A stretch of DNA of 64,000 nt from Omphiscola glabra (taxonomy: Eukaryota; Mollusca; Gastropoda; Lymnaeidae): contig OZ024804.1 of the NCBI GenBank assembly GCA_964017045.1, positions 19,888,537 to 19,952,536 on the forward strand, in the 5' to 3' direction. A model generated the notes under the pieces. That model searched no databases. It was not told where the DNA came from and worked only from the letters and a program-made list of their open reading frames with translations. Shown piece by piece: positions 1 through 12,289 of the stretch (its first letter is position 1; each line of letters starts with the position of its first letter). The position numbers and the translations under genes were made by a program.

Positions 1-290
1 CAATGGCTTACTAGGCCATTCATTGAATGTCATTCTTGGCTGCAATTCTCACAGGAGAACCTTCACGCCTGGTTAGATGTGGCCTTCCGTATTAATAGTG
101 TTGTGGCAAGGGCTTTGTTTCGCGCTTCTTCTGCTTGTCGACTCCTTCGTGCGCTGCTTTGTGCCAGCTGTACGTTGCTCACTAATGGTCTCCAATTCGA
201 TGATTTCTACTTTGGCTTCCCTAATGTTCCTCAAGTAATCATCCTTCAAGCGAAGTCGCGGCCATTCCAATAAGTCTTGCCAATTCCACT
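1..290 (-). mobile_element. 3' end fragment of an APE-type non-LTR retrotransposon
   Basis: The minus strand has a short open frame (270 to 73) whose peptide resembles the C-terminal tail of the non-LTR polyprotein at 14500-14770: an R-L-R-x-K-D stretch, then W/E-rich and basic Q-R-T/K-R residues. The sequence towards position 1 matches the 3' UTR that follows the stop at 14774 and also the block at 24950-25080. It probably inserted into the intron of gene H, since exon 1 of H ends at 542. The element runs off the left edge. Confidence 0.6.
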
Positions 291-541
291 AACTCTTCAT
301 ACAACATATATAGTTACTATATTTAAATAATGTAATTATATTTGAGAATGAAATGGAACTTTTTTATTTTGATTTAAACAAATTTTACAGTAATTTTTTA
401 AAGAATTAACACCCCTATCTTCCATTAACCCATCCCCGTCTCTCTCTCCCTCTCCTTCTTTCTCTCTCTCTTCTCACTCTCCTATATAATATATGATATC
501 AAAAATCAATAACACATAGTATCTAAAGAATCTTATCTTAC

Positions 542-690
542 CTTTGAGAATCTGTTTTATTTAACGTCATAGTAATGTTGTTATATTTCACCGTTAGAAA
601 TAAGCAACCATTACCAGGTTCTATAATAGACGCCTGCTCACATTTCACTAAAAACGTTACATAAGCCAATGCAAATATAAATGAGTGCAT
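542..690 (-). CDS. Gene H, exon 1 (partial): signal-peptide exon of the receptor cluster
   Basis: ATG at 690, 49 codons plus 2 nt, then a consensus donor (AG|GTAAGA) at 542/541, giving a phase-2 junction. The peptide starts MHSFIFALAYVTFLVKCEQ, a typical signal peptide, and ends with a T-V-K-Y-N-N-I-T-M segment that aligns with L-Q-Y-x-N-x-x-I in exon 1 of genes B, C and D and best with exon 1 of F (30130-30287). The DNA also matches F upstream of the start (see 890-1030). Exon 2 is not visible: the leftmost 290 bases are retrotransposon sequence, and in F the intron is 584 bp, so it probably lies beyond position 1. Whether the gene is intact cannot be judged. Confidence 0.6.
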
Positions 691-889
691 TTTTAAATAA
701 TTACAGAAAATTTTTCATGATTTTGATATTCTAGCTTACTTGGAACACATATAAAATTCAATAAAAGGAGCACTAATTTTTAAAAAAAAAGTATATGTAA
801 GCTATGAAAATTAAATTTGACATGATTTCTATTCATATCAGATTTATACGTTTTATTATTAAAAACACATATTATTATTATAACATAGA

Positions 890-1030
890 AATACAGTTTC
901 GATATTCTTAACTTTGTTTTTATAATATAACCAAGGAGAAGGTTAAGTGTCATTGCTTGTTGAAATAGTAATCATGAGATTTTTGGACATTGCTCCTTAA
1001 CCTTTATCATATTTCAAATAAAGAAGAGAA
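890..1030 (-). promoter_or_regulatory. Duplicated 5' flank shared by H and F
   Basis: This stretch, 200-340 bp upstream of the H start, aligns with 30496-30610 upstream of F and more weakly with about 20960-21090 beside pseudogene G. Shared words include a GTTAAGTGTCA-type core followed by a TAATCA-x-GAGATTT block (plus-strand reading). Conservation outside the coding exons fits a retained promoter region, or simply a recent shared duplication. I see no unambiguous TATA box. Confidence 0.35.
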
Positions 1031-3198
1031 AAACTAACATTTCTTTCATTGAAGACAGTTTTCAACAAATAGTTTCGATAGAGATCAAACACGGGATCAA
1101 TGCCGATACACATATTGAAATGGTAATTATTTGATTTATTTCGCTTCTTAATGTTATTATAAAGAATGCCATTTTAATTTCTTTCTTGCTCGAAGAGATA
1201 AACTTTTGTTACAAAAGAGTCTAACAACTCCGGTTTAAACCCTTTCTTTTAAGTGTAACATCATATGTTAGTTTATTTCAGCGTCACCAAAACCAAACTG
1301 AAGTCTCCCTTGAAGCTATGCCATGATGCTTGTGTAAGTTGGCATTTGTTTATGACATTATGTTTGAACTTATTGCCTGAAATTGCTTGTTCTTTTATTA
1401 TTTACGGGTTTTTACTTTAAAATTAATATTTAAAATGTTCGTCACTTTCATTCGTATCGTTAAATATAACACACACAAAAACAACTATACACAATCAATT
1501 ATTAAGACAGACACCTACACAATACTTAAGATAATATGAACATACATTGTTATATGTTACTTAATTTCAAAATATTTGTTGTTTTTTTCCGATTGGCCGG
1601 TAGTCCTGCGTTCATACACATCATCATCATTATGTCCTTTAGTCTTTGGACCGTTGGGGCGCCACAAATGACATGAAAAATATCCTTCTCCATTCCTCTG
1701 TGTCTTAAATACACAACAGAGACCCTAAAGACGGTCATCTTGACAGGAGTGACTGGAAAAGATGAGGTCTCAGTCTTCCGACGAATCTGAAGATGTATGG
1801 GGCAATTTTATCAACAACCATCAAACACGCCAACGAGATTTAGACAGCAGACATTATTGCCTGGTAGACCATCTCCCCATATGTTGTCAATGGTTGCCAA
1901 AACGTTGACAGCCATCTCCCCATATCCTGTCAATGGTTGCCAATCAGTGACAGCCATCTACCCATATCCTGTCAATGGTTGCCATATTGAACCATGACAA
2001 AGTCTCTGATTCAGAGTACCATCATTTAGCCGGTCTTCTTTGCAGCCACGCAATCTTACAAATGGGCTAGCTAGATGAACTTGACCGTTTTCGTTGATGT
2101 CAAACTCCTTATGTACTACATTTATTATAATCACACATATTTGTAATGCAACACAAGACAGAAAACAGAAGACATTTTCAGAGACAAGCATTGACCAGCG
2201 TCTATTTAAAAAAAATAAAAATAAATAAAGAAACAATAAGTTTTCAAATATTTTTTATTTCAAACAAAACGAATTTCGAGCTTAGTATTATTTCAGATCA
2301 ATTAATTGTGTATTTCGTTGATGTTTTTTTTTTATAATTATTTAGTTATTGTTCTAAATGTTCAAGAATTTTATTTATATAAATAAAACAGTTATGTCTT
2401 CGTTTGTGCTATGGGGCTGCGTATTAGCCGATGTGATGCAACCGGAAGTGATTAGCTGTCTTTTGACATAACGTAGATTTTGTTTTGTTTTTTTATTCAG
2501 AATATTCGTTAACTAAATGTATATACGTGTATATCTCATTTAGATTATATATGATTTTTTTATATAGCCGAAGTTAAGCCCGGATACAAGTATCAAAGAA
2601 ATAAAGTGCTTGTGTTTTAATTTTGTTTATATAAACATTATATTTCTTTATCGTCTTTTTTATAATGAATTGTTTAATTTCTTTGAAATACTAGATTGAA
2701 TGACTTTTTTGTATGATTTGCTTGAATCACTTCCTTCTTTTAATTGTAAAGTTATACCAAATGGCATGTGTGACATTAATGAGTGATTTGAAGGATTTGA
2801 TTGAATGAAATTCTGTAAACTCTCTTCTTCTCGACGTGTTTGTATTAAGAGTTTTCTCTAGAGTAAAGAAGATTTAAACTTATTTATGTCCATTTCCAAA
2901 CATACAAGCAAAGATGAATTGGAAAAAAAAATCTGGTGATTTTTTTCCATATTAAAATAAACATTTATGTTTTGAATATTTCGTGAGAAAAGGGATTAAA
3001 AAGTTTATAAATCAAATGAAATATCTAAACAACAACTTAAGCAACGTTTTAAAAAGCACCGGAATCTAAAAATGTCCAAATGTAATTTACTAAACTTCCA
3101 GCCAATAAGCAAAAGGAAGGCAATATATTTAAAACAATACGTTTAAAAGTGAGGCATTCAAACCATTGTTCACTATTATCGTGATAACGGATATTTGC

Positions 3199-3246
<48 letters not shown>

Positions 3247-3247
3247 T
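1031..3247. other. AT-rich intergenic DNA with one short tandem repeat
   Basis: No gene is supported. It contains the 42-bp tandem repeat at 1869-1985, a stretch at 1597-1745 that looks repetitive, and a (TA)n run at about 3206-3240 directly before the composite repeat. Confidence 0.5.
1869..1985. repeat. Tandem repeat, unit 42-43 bp, about 2.8 copies
   Basis: Successive units begin CCATCTCCCCATAT and contain GTCAATGGTTGCCAA. Three units are visible, with the second and third closest to each other. The unit length is nearly a multiple of three, so a short meaningless frame stays open across it. Confidence 0.8.
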
Positions 3248-6200
3248 ACTAGCGAATACCCGGCATGCGTTGCAATGACACTCATCGAAATAAAGTGTTT
3301 GTGTTTTAATAGTGTTTTTTGTAAGTACTTTTAATATACAAATTTCTCTTACCGTCTTGTGCGTATTCGAATTAATTAGAAGGTTTTTCCCTGTGCTGCG
3401 AAAGCGGCAGCGTCCTCGAGGAAACTTGGGGGCGTCCACATGGGGTTTTGCCTCTTCGTGGCGTGGCAGACTAGTAGGGGGGACTTGTCCACCCGAAGCT
3501 AAAAAACCCCGGCCAAACGCATGACTCCTAACGCAACGGGAGCTGCCACTAACATGATTACTAGTTGCTGTTAATGGATATGAAACTTGGGTGGTCACTT
3601 AAACCCATGTTGATGATTTTAGCTACGCGGCTGTGAGAAAGCCGCTCCTAGGCAACCGTTTCGTCCCGCCACTACCAACGTCCCGACCGAAAAACTCCCT
3701 GGGCGGTGGGGAGTGGTAACGCAACACCAACCCCCGGAGTGGAAGCAAAGCCGTCCTGACCCACAGAGAGTTAACTGCGGACGCTTTAAACGCAGCGTCC
3801 TCAGTCGACCGGGCCTCCCCTAGGTCAAGGGGGAGGTTCCCGGCGCCCTCCCGCAAGGGCTGGAGTCGGGTTAAGTCCTTCAGTGCTCTGGTTTGTGTGG
3901 GGGAGCGCCGGGGGGGGGGGGCATTAAGAGCTCGCGCTCGACGGCCCACCGACTCCATCTCTTATGCGACATTTTCAGAAGGTTTTTCCACGCGGGAGCA
4001 GACCACACGCAGCTGTCCATGTGGGAAGCATGGATTTTCCAAATGTATTCCCCAAACTTGTAGCGATTGATCCCCTCATGCAATAGCTTTGTTTGAAATT
4101 ATATTTATATGACTCATTTATTACATATAAGAAAATGTTGGGCCCCGTTCCCAAAAGGAATATTGTAAAATATGTGTACTAATTCAGAAACCTATTTATT
4201 AAGTCACATATACAAAATGAAATGTCACAGTTAATATTTAATTTATTTCCACCCACCTATGCAATAGGTCTGTTTGACATTATATTTACATAGCTCATAT
4301 AAGGAAAAAAAAAACAATTTAAGGCCCCGGCCTAAAGCGGAATATTGTAAAATGGTTGTACTTATTTAGAAACCTAATGAGGGCCTGCACACAACAATTC
4401 ACTGAAGGCTTATCGCATTCAGATGAATGGTAAAAAAACGCATACGGAGATTATATTTAAATAGCTCATATAAGAAAAAAATTAAAAACTGGTTTTTTGT
4501 TAAAATAAATGGGTTTTGATATCCATGGATATACTTTTGTAAATGTATTTACCTTTTGTTAACGTCATTGATTTTCTTAATTGGTAAAATAAGAATATAG
4601 CATCTATTTTTCACAACTATAATATCATTGTATTTATTAAAGAAATTGTCATCCAAGTAACATTTCCTAACCTCCATATATAGGTACCTAAGAAGGTTAA
4701 ATATTTGTCAAATTCATTCTGAGACGTATAGTGTGCTGCCTTGAGCAAATGAAACTATCGTATTACATCTTTCCCCTCCAGCAAACGAGAGTTTTAAAGA
4801 AATTAATAAAAATCATCCACGGCATTGTAATCCCCTTATTTATGCAAACACAATTTTTTGAATTGCAAATGTTTTGTTCTTATTTTGATGAGTGATCAGT
4901 GCATTAGTGAATTCTATTTGGATATGTAGTTTCGCTGCACTGATTGCATTAAACGGCATTTTCGTATTAAAAGTATATTTAAAGGGTACGTTTTTTGACT
5001 ACTTAATAAATTTCATAAAAGTATATTTTCTGAAAGATTAAAGGTAAAAAACGTATTAAATGTTAAAAATAAAAAGCTAAAGTTGTATTTAATTTTATAA
5101 AATTTTAGCAATTTAAAAACCAATCTATTATATTTATTAATTTTACTTTTAGGAAGGGGGAAATACATTATCAATTTTATTTCGCGCGGTTATTAAATCA
5201 GATAACTTTTTGCATTGAATAAATAGGCACTTTGCGCAATGACGTCATTTGCTTTATTATTTAGAACAAATTAGTTTTAATTTTATTACGCAATATTAAT
5301 AACGTACTAAAAAAACACTAAAATCAACAGGTGTTTTGGTTATCCCGATAAATCTGATTACAGTGTAATTCCTTGATCATAATTTTTAAATTAATTTTCA
5401 TAACTTTCAAAAACATATAAAATGCTTAAAATAGTTCCTTAGTTGTTACTCCAAATTTCTTTGCAAATAATATTATTAATAGTTTAAATTTTATTAAAAT
5501 TAAAGCGAATTTATAATATATTTTGCGCATTAACATTGATTTGATTTCATAAAATAATAGAAAATAACTATGATTGTTTTTAAAAATGGGAACCTATTTA
5601 AATAGTATCGGTTCTTTAGAGTTACGGTCAGCATAGATCATTCTTATATAATAGATATATTACTAGATCATTGCTATTCAAAATCAAAATACGTTTACAA
5701 AGCTATATCCGATTATTAAATGCGTCACAAAATTCAAGCTTATTTATAAAAACAACAAAAATACTCTCTAAACTAAACATGCAAAAACGTGTTTTCTCTG
5801 CTCTTGCTACAAATGGCTGTCTGTTGGCATTTGTTCAATGACGGTTGTGTTGATAGCTCTGTTTGAAATTATTTTGATAAAGTTTATTAAAGAAAACAAA
5901 ACAAATTTAAGGACATCGGCCAAAGCGAAATATTGTAAAAGTGTGTTCTAATATAGAAACATTTGCGGTAGCGCGCATGTTAATTCGCCAAAGTTTTATC
6001 GCAATCGGATGAATGGTATAGGGATGCATACGATAAGTATATATATAATATAAGGGTGGAAAATGAATTAAGGCCCACGGCCACAAACGGAATATTGTAG
6101 AATTGTGGTATTACTTCAGAAACCTACTTATTATATCACAAAATTCAAAAAAAACAAAAAAACAACTTACTAAAGTCGTATCGCATTCAGATGAATGGTA

Positions 6201-7400
6201 TAGGAGCGGATACGGATATTATTTGTTCAAAGCTCATACAAGGAAAAAAACGATTTTGGGGCCAGCGGCCAAAAATCGAATATTTTAAAAGTTTTGTAAT
6301 GAATCATTAAAATGCGCGAGCTTATGTACAACAGCTCAACAAAGTTTTGTCGCAATCGCATGAATGGTGTAGGAGCGCAAATGGTTTGAAATGTATATAG
6401 CTCATATAAGAAGAAACGAACATGGAATATTTTAAAACAGTTATAATAATTTAGAAACCTTAGAGGGCGTGCTTGCAACATTTCATCAAAGTTTTAGCGT
6501 ATTTGGATAAATGGTGTAGGAGCACAGACGAAAATAATTTTTTTACAAAGCTCATCTATGAAAAAAACGATTTTGGTGCCTACAGCCAAAAACGGAATAC
6601 TTTTAAAGTATTTTACTGACTGAGTAAAATGCACAACAATATGGACGACCACTCAACAAAGTTTTGTTGCAATCATATGAATGGTGTAGGAGCGCATACG
6701 GTTTGAAATTATTTTTATATACCTCATATTTGATAAAATTAACATGGGGCACTTTGTTCAAAACATAATATTTTAAAACAATTGTAATCATTCCCAAACC
6801 TTTGCGTGTGTGCTCGCAACATCTTACCATAGTTTTAGCGAAATCGGTTAAATAGTGTAGGAGCACAGACGAAAAGTATTGTTTACAAAGCTCATATAAG
6901 AAAAAAAACGATTTGGGGCCAACGACCAAAAAAAAATATTTCAAAAGTGTTGTAATGACCCAGTAAAATGCGCGATCTTTTGTACAACAACTCACCAAAG
7001 TTTTGTTAGAATCGCATGAACGGTGTAGGAGCGCATAAGGTTTGAAATTATATTGATATAGCTCCTATAAGAAAAAACGAACATGGGGCCCCTGGCTCAA
7101 AACTGAATATTTTAAAACGGTTATAATTACGGCCAAATCTTTGTGGGATGGCTCGCAACATCTCACCAAAGATTTAGCGTATTCGCAGAAATGGTGTAGG
7201 AGCACAGACGGAAATATTTTTTTACAAATCTCGTAAACGAAAAAAAAACGAATTAAGGGCCAACGGCCGAAAACGGAACATTTTATAAGTGTTGTAATGA
7301 CACAGTTAAATGCACGGTTAGGTGGCCAACAACTAATTAAAGTTTTAGCGCAATCCCATAAATGGTGTGGGAGCGCATATGAGACATACATACTGACATA
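3248..7400 (+). repeat. Composite interspersed repeat, copy 1, with internal ~170-bp monomers
   Basis: Starts ACTAGCGAATACCCGGCATG and ends with AGCGCATA, ACATAC repeats and a (TA)n tract. Copy 2 at 48753-53026 has the same start, the same single-copy central part (here about 4490-5780) and the same end. The right third (about 5950-7390) is a degenerate tandem array of about 170-bp monomers. Each carries an AATGGTGTAGGAGCGCATAC-type phrase, a CTCATATAAGAAAAAA phrase and alternately GGGGCCAACGGCC or GGGGCCCCTGGCTC. No transposase frame is visible, so it is probably non-autonomous or a satellite-bearing element. Its class is unknown to me. Confidence 0.75.
3391..3976 (+). mobile_element. 586-bp GC-rich insertion with 13-bp target duplication
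   Basis: The insertion interrupts composite repeat copy 1. Identical AGAAGGTTTTTCC sequences flank it (3378-3390 and 3977-3989), while copy 2 has a single uninterrupted site near 48886. It is strikingly GC-rich against its surroundings. A related segment lies in the opposite orientation at about 58745-58945, sharing the GACGCTTTAAACGCAGC block and the GGGCATTAAGAGCTC block. The minus strand has an open frame at 3958-3623, but I recognise no protein family. The long target duplication suggests retroposition (SINE or 5' part of a LINE). Confidence 0.6.
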
Positions 7401-7404
7401 CATT

Positions 7405-7415
7405 CATTTATATAT

Positions 7416-7471
<56 letters not shown>

Positions 7472-7500
7472 TAATAAATATATATATATATATATATAAT
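7405..7500. repeat. (TA)n microsatellite with TATG interruptions
   Basis: Almost pure TA dinucleotides with a few G substitutions. It abuts the right end of composite repeat copy 1, as a shorter TA run does at copy 2. Confidence 0.9.
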
Positions 7501-7617
7501 TGATGTCCAAGTCATGACTTTGTGCATTTCGTTTTTTAAATGCGTTGGATTTACAAACTTAAGAGTCATTGTCATGTTCTGACATCTTTGTGTCCCATAT
7601 AACACGTTTTTTTCAAT

Positions 7618-9307
7618 TTATTTAGTTTCTGGCTCTAACACAAAGTAGATGATTTTACTTTGATCTCCTTGAAATATTTTATTTTGAATTACCTCAAACT
7701 TTCCCTCTTTGAAATAAACACAGTCGATAAGAACTGAGCCAGCCTGCTGTTTTGAATGTCTGACTGACGTATTGCCTGAGCCAGCTTGCTGCTTTGAATG
7801 TCTGACTGAAGTGTTGGCATTTTCATTTTCATTAACGCAAACTGATTTCCCATCGGCAGAGTTCTCAAAAGTGTCGCTCTTTGTTTCCTTAATAGGGATG
7901 TTACAATAGAAAGATGAATCAATCTCTTCGTATTCTACATCATTTGTCATACGGTGACGAAAACCGTTTTTCTTCTTTAACCAAATGGTACCAACTATTA
8001 AAATAAGAAGCAATGTAAACACCACCGAGACAGACACTAAAGCGACATAGTTGTTTGTGGAAGATTCATGACAACTGTCCAGGCTGATGAGCTTAAAGCT
8101 TGTATCGATCAGTTTTACCGTAACCTGATGTTGCCAACTGAGCTGAAATGTTTTGCTTAAGTAAGGAGGATGAGGCGTAAAAACGTATACTATCGTGTCG
8201 CAGGACAGTTCGGTTTTTTCACATGTAATGTTAACGGATGAATAGTTAGAATCCACTGGATATCGATGGATCCAACAGTTGACTTGTATGTGAGTATTGT
8301 TTTCGTCAATTGTAGCTCGTCTCTCCCTTGCTGTCATATAAAAGTCTGATGACGTTGAAGGCTGTGTTCGCATGACGCAAGCTTCGAACCAGGTTCCAGA
8401 TAAACAGTCCAGAAATCTGTAAAGATAAAACAAATGACATAGCTACACATTTAACACGAGTTTAATTTCAATTTAAACGCTCGCGGATTATCTAGTTTTC
8501 AATTAAATTTCTTTTTATTTAATTCTTCGTTTACAAAAAAAAAAAAAGTGATAAATTGAAATACAGTTGTAGAAATTAAGAATTGATGATGATTAAAGAA
8601 ATATATTTCTTTTTCAAGTATAACACTCTTTCTGTTATTATTTTTTTTGCGGGACAAAATGAAAAAGCCAGGGATTTTTCTTTAGGATTATAATCAAATC
8701 GCATCTTTCCGCGCACCTGGAAAGCCCAAGGGAACTGTACATGGATGATAAAGCTTGGTGCCAGTAGCTTCGCAGGAGTCGTTCGAATTAAAAACAAACT
8801 AATTTATAGGACATCGTCATTATTTCTCCTGGTTTGGCTTCAGAGTTTCCTTCTCTTAGATAAGTTGCCATCCAAGGTTAACTGGTGCCATCCAAAGTTA
8901 ACTGGTGCCATCCACATGAGGTGATGGTGATGTTTTTACAGGCCTCTGGTGTGTTTTAAACTCCGGACCACAAGCTTGGGATTTAGAATACTCGACCACC
9001 AGCATACCAAAATTATATATATATAATATAAATACAGTGGAACACACGCAACGTGCTATTATATAAAATGAAATATAATGTATTATAATTACATCTTTTG
9101 TTACAGTTGTTTATTTGATATGTTAAAATTTACTTAATAACATATTTCTTACCTCATAAAAATTAATTCAGAAATGTGAATGTCTGTGTTATTGTAATGT
9201 AAATCTAAAAACTTGTTACTCTCCGAAAAATTTCTTTGTAAATTTCCAGATATAAACGGAAAAGGTAAAAAATATATGTTTACGAACATCAATGGATATA
9301 GGTCCAT
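7618..9307 (-). CDS. Gene A: single-pass receptor-like protein with YEEI and C-terminal YxxL motifs
   Basis: Two coding exons, 9307-9153 and 8416-7618, joined by a 736-bp phase-2 intron (donor AG|GTAAGA, acceptor TTTACAG|A). The product is 317 aa. Residues 1 to about 22 are a signal peptide. The ectodomain has Cys 56, 66, 99, 117, 124 and 167 and several N-x-S/T sites. The membrane span is about residues 175-198, followed by K-K-K. The tail has Y214-E-E-I, Y222-C-N-I, a perfect 14-residue tandem duplication (253-280; 42 bp in DNA at about 7735-7818) and I-I-Y309-F-V-L-E-P-E close to the end. YEEI is the classical Src-family SH2 ligand and the last motif fits the ITIM consensus; both are motif matches, not proof. 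The intron holds a retroposon fragment (8640-8960). I do not recognise the family by name. An inhibitory or dual-function immune-type receptor is an inference. Confidence 0.8.
8640..8960 (-). mobile_element. Non-LTR 3' end fragment in the intron of gene A
   Basis: Shares the GTTGCCATCCAAGGTTAA segment and its surroundings with 24590-24900 and 40690-40850, and ends in an A-run on the minus strand after TGTCCCGC. It lies wholly inside the intron between the two exons of A. It contains a small internal duplication (TTAACTGGTGCCATCCA, two copies, near 8880-8915). Confidence 0.55.
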
Positions 9308-10559
9308 GATTATTTCCTTAAAAATTAAAAGAAATTAAAAAATTCCCAGAACAGTTTAGATTAAATCGAAACTTAAGTATGAACATTTTAAAAAAAAATA
9401 TTGCCTTTGCTATGTGCGTAGCACCACAATGCACTAATTTTTTTCAAATTGATGAACACGCTTTGAACTTTGTGCAGTACGTGTCCGCAGTTCAAACTAT
9501 TGAAATTCTTGGGAACAAATAGGTTAATTCATCTTTAAGTGAAACTATTGGCAAAACAATTCACAAGCAATCTATACCGATCAAACTAAAAACATTTAGT
9601 AGTTGCTTTATCTATTCAGAATATATCGTTATCTATAAACAGAGTTCAACTAGTAAGAACATTTTTGTTGAAAATTATATTTAAAATATCATGATAAAAT
9701 CAGCCATCGTCTAAAGTTTTTAAATGATTTTTTCGCTTTAAAAAAAAATGTCGCTTTATAGAAGTAGAATAAAACAATAACAAGCAATCATCTACAGATG
9801 GAGGAAATGACAGAACTAATTGTACAGATCAGAACACACGGATAATCATTTGTACCGGAACTTGCCAAGGAAAATATCCGACTTGAGCAAAGTTTGAAAA
9901 CGACACGCACACATTACCCCCCCCCCCCCCAATCTTATCAATAAAAGATATAAAATATACGAAAAATGCTTAGGCGCGTATGCGATTAATTTACGAATAT
10001 TTTTTTTATATTTTACATTGTTGGTTTTCAAGTAAATTTGAAGACGAGATGTGCTAATGTGATTCACTTGTCTCGTAATTCAGGGTTTTACATGACAGTT
10101 TCTTAAAATGTTCATAGTTGTTTTGGTTTTCATTTACATAAATTACCGAGGAATGCATTCTAAAACCCTATGGAACTCATCGTATTTCAAGCGAGAACAT
10201 ATACCCACCATATTTTCATCTACTATGATGTGCTATGAGGGGCGGAAGGATTAGCAGATTGTCGCAATGTGTGTGAAGCCTGCAGTAGGTCCATGCAAAA
10301 AGTGCCTGCTATTATGATCTTGCCTAGCAGGTCAGTTGAAATGCATTCTGACCATGTGGCCAACCAAATGAAATTGTTCTTTGGCCTTATGCTATCTGAT
10401 TGTGATACAGCCTACTGGCATGATTTCTGTCATAGGTGAATCTATTATTTTCATGGACATGTTCTAAAAGTTGTTCATTGCATGCGTCTATCTTGCAAAC
10501 CTCGTATTTGCTAGAATTGTAACATTTTCTCTGATGAACAAAGACAGGTATATAAGATA
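9308..10559. other. Upstream region of gene A, no recognised feature
   Basis: AT-rich DNA with a C-homopolymer at about 9918-9931. The promoter of A must lie here, but the upstream block shared by B, C and D is not clearly present. A better-complexity stretch at 10230-10440 may be decayed repeat; I cannot assign it. Confidence 0.4.
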
Positions 10560-10657
10560 TATGTTAAAAACTTTTAACGATTAAATTTGTTTTAACGTTT
10601 AATCGACACATCACTTAACCATCACTTACAAATGTACCGGAAGTCTAAAAGTAAAAA

Positions 10658-12255
10658 ATGGCGGCCGAGAAATATAAACAAATCACCGGACGATTACACG
10701 AACATTTTGGTTTTAAACTATTGATTGACGGGAATGTTGAAAATGTAGATACATTTTATTGTATACATTGTGAGAAATCGTTTGCCTACCATGATTCTAA
10801 CACTTCGCTTACGTATCACCTGCAAAGCAGGCAAACATCCACTACAGTATCAGAAACTTACGCTGAGACGGTCTACATCAACCTCATCTACTTCATCTAC
10901 TTCGAAGCAGGTACTTTGAGTCACTTTTGTCGTTCACCAGATCGTCCAGTGAAGTAACATATTAAAGTAGCTCTTGCAAATTGGATTGCTAGCAGTGGCA
11001 GGCCAATATCAATAGTAGATGACGACGGCCTTCAGGAAGTATTAAGAACAGCATTGCAAAATGCCGAATATTAGCTACCTTCCCGCGGCACTATTGACAG
11101 ACTGTTGAACGACTTGTATGACAGCAAGATTCACACTGTTAAATAATCGGTTAAAAATGCAAAGGGAATTGCGATGACATCTGATTTTTTGGACATCTCT
11201 GGGCAACGAAAGCTGTTGTGGAGTCACTGGCTATTGGATTACCGACGACTGGAAATTGAAAAGTGTTGTTCTTGAGTGGTTATATAAACAGTTTGTAGCA
11301 GACTGGGATATAACAATTAGAATTCAGGCTCTAGTTACTGACAATGCGAGAAATATGGTTTCTTGTGCTAATACAACTGATTTTGCTCATATTCCGTGTT
11401 TGGCTTATAGCGTACAGCTATTTATTGAGCTATTTATCTTGCGTGGATTTAAAGCCGCCGATATTGAACCATTGTCTGGAAAATGTCGAAAAATTGTCGG
11501 TCATTTTAAACATAGTGCTGCGAACACAACTGAACTGCAAAATTGTACAGAATCCTCATTGTGTCAGCTGCGGCAAGATGTGCCAACAAGATGGAACAGT
11601 CTTCTGCAGGCCAGAGAAGCACTAACTGTTTACATGTCAGATGAAAAGAAGCAATACAAAGGACCAAAATTGACTGATTTGATTGGTAGAAGATTTCGAA
11701 ATATGTCAAAGTTTTGGACTTATTCTGTCAGGCCACGGTTCTGCTTGGTGGTCAAGATTATGTTTCATGTAGCTGCGTATTGTTGCTGCTAACATCGCTG
11801 AAAAAACACATGACTGCACGTGATGATGATCCAGGCTACATAACTAGATTCAAGGCAGCATCTATTAATGGCTTCAATGAACGTGTAACTGGTATGACAA
11901 GTACAACACTACTACAGGTTGCAACAGCATTTGATCCACGCTACAAATTCCTGAAGTGTTTGTCAGAAGATACAAAAGAACGAACCTGGTCACGTATTGA
12001 ACAACAAATAGAAGTTGATAATCACGATGAGCACATGGAGACAGAAGCAACGAATAGTGATGACATTGACAATGAAACTATATATCAACCAAATGAAAGC
12101 GTATTAAGCTAAATGAGTCTGACTCAGACACAGAAAATGACAAGAAATCTTCTGATGAATTACTGCGTTATAAAATGGAGATGAAAGTTCCTGAATCCGT
12201 TGAACCTCTACAATGGTGGAAACTTAATGAACACCGATATCCGAAATTGTCATTC
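10658..12255 (+). pseudogene. hAT transposase, N-terminal and central part, frameshifted
   Basis: The first ATG (10658, GGCGGCCGAG context) begins an M-A-A-E-K-Y-K-x-I-T-G-R-L-x-E-H-F-G-F start typical of ZBED-like hAT transposases. Open pieces are 10658-10957, 11256-11792 and 11714-12112, in different frames. Order and content follow the family: BED finger, hinge, catalytic core with the T-D-x-A-x-N and R-W-N-S signatures. The C-terminal hAT dimerisation domain follows after the nested element. In-frame stops occur at about 11072 and 11143 (plus strand). It is unlikely to encode an active enzyme. Confidence 0.85.
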
Positions 12256-12266
12256 CTTGCCAAAGA
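12256..12266. repeat. Left target-site duplication of the nested LINE
   Basis: CTTGCCAAAGA here and CTTGCCAAGA at 14914-14923 bracket the LINE. Joining the hAT frame across them restores a continuous L-A-K coding context, so the LINE inserted after the hAT. Confidence 0.7.
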
Positions 12267-12289
12267 AAGGCAAAGAAAGTAAATAGAAG

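Noticed and set aside
3623..3958. Minus-strand 111-codon frame in the GC-rich insertion
   Set aside because: High GC alone keeps frames open; no recognisable domain. It is kept only as part of the mobile insertion.
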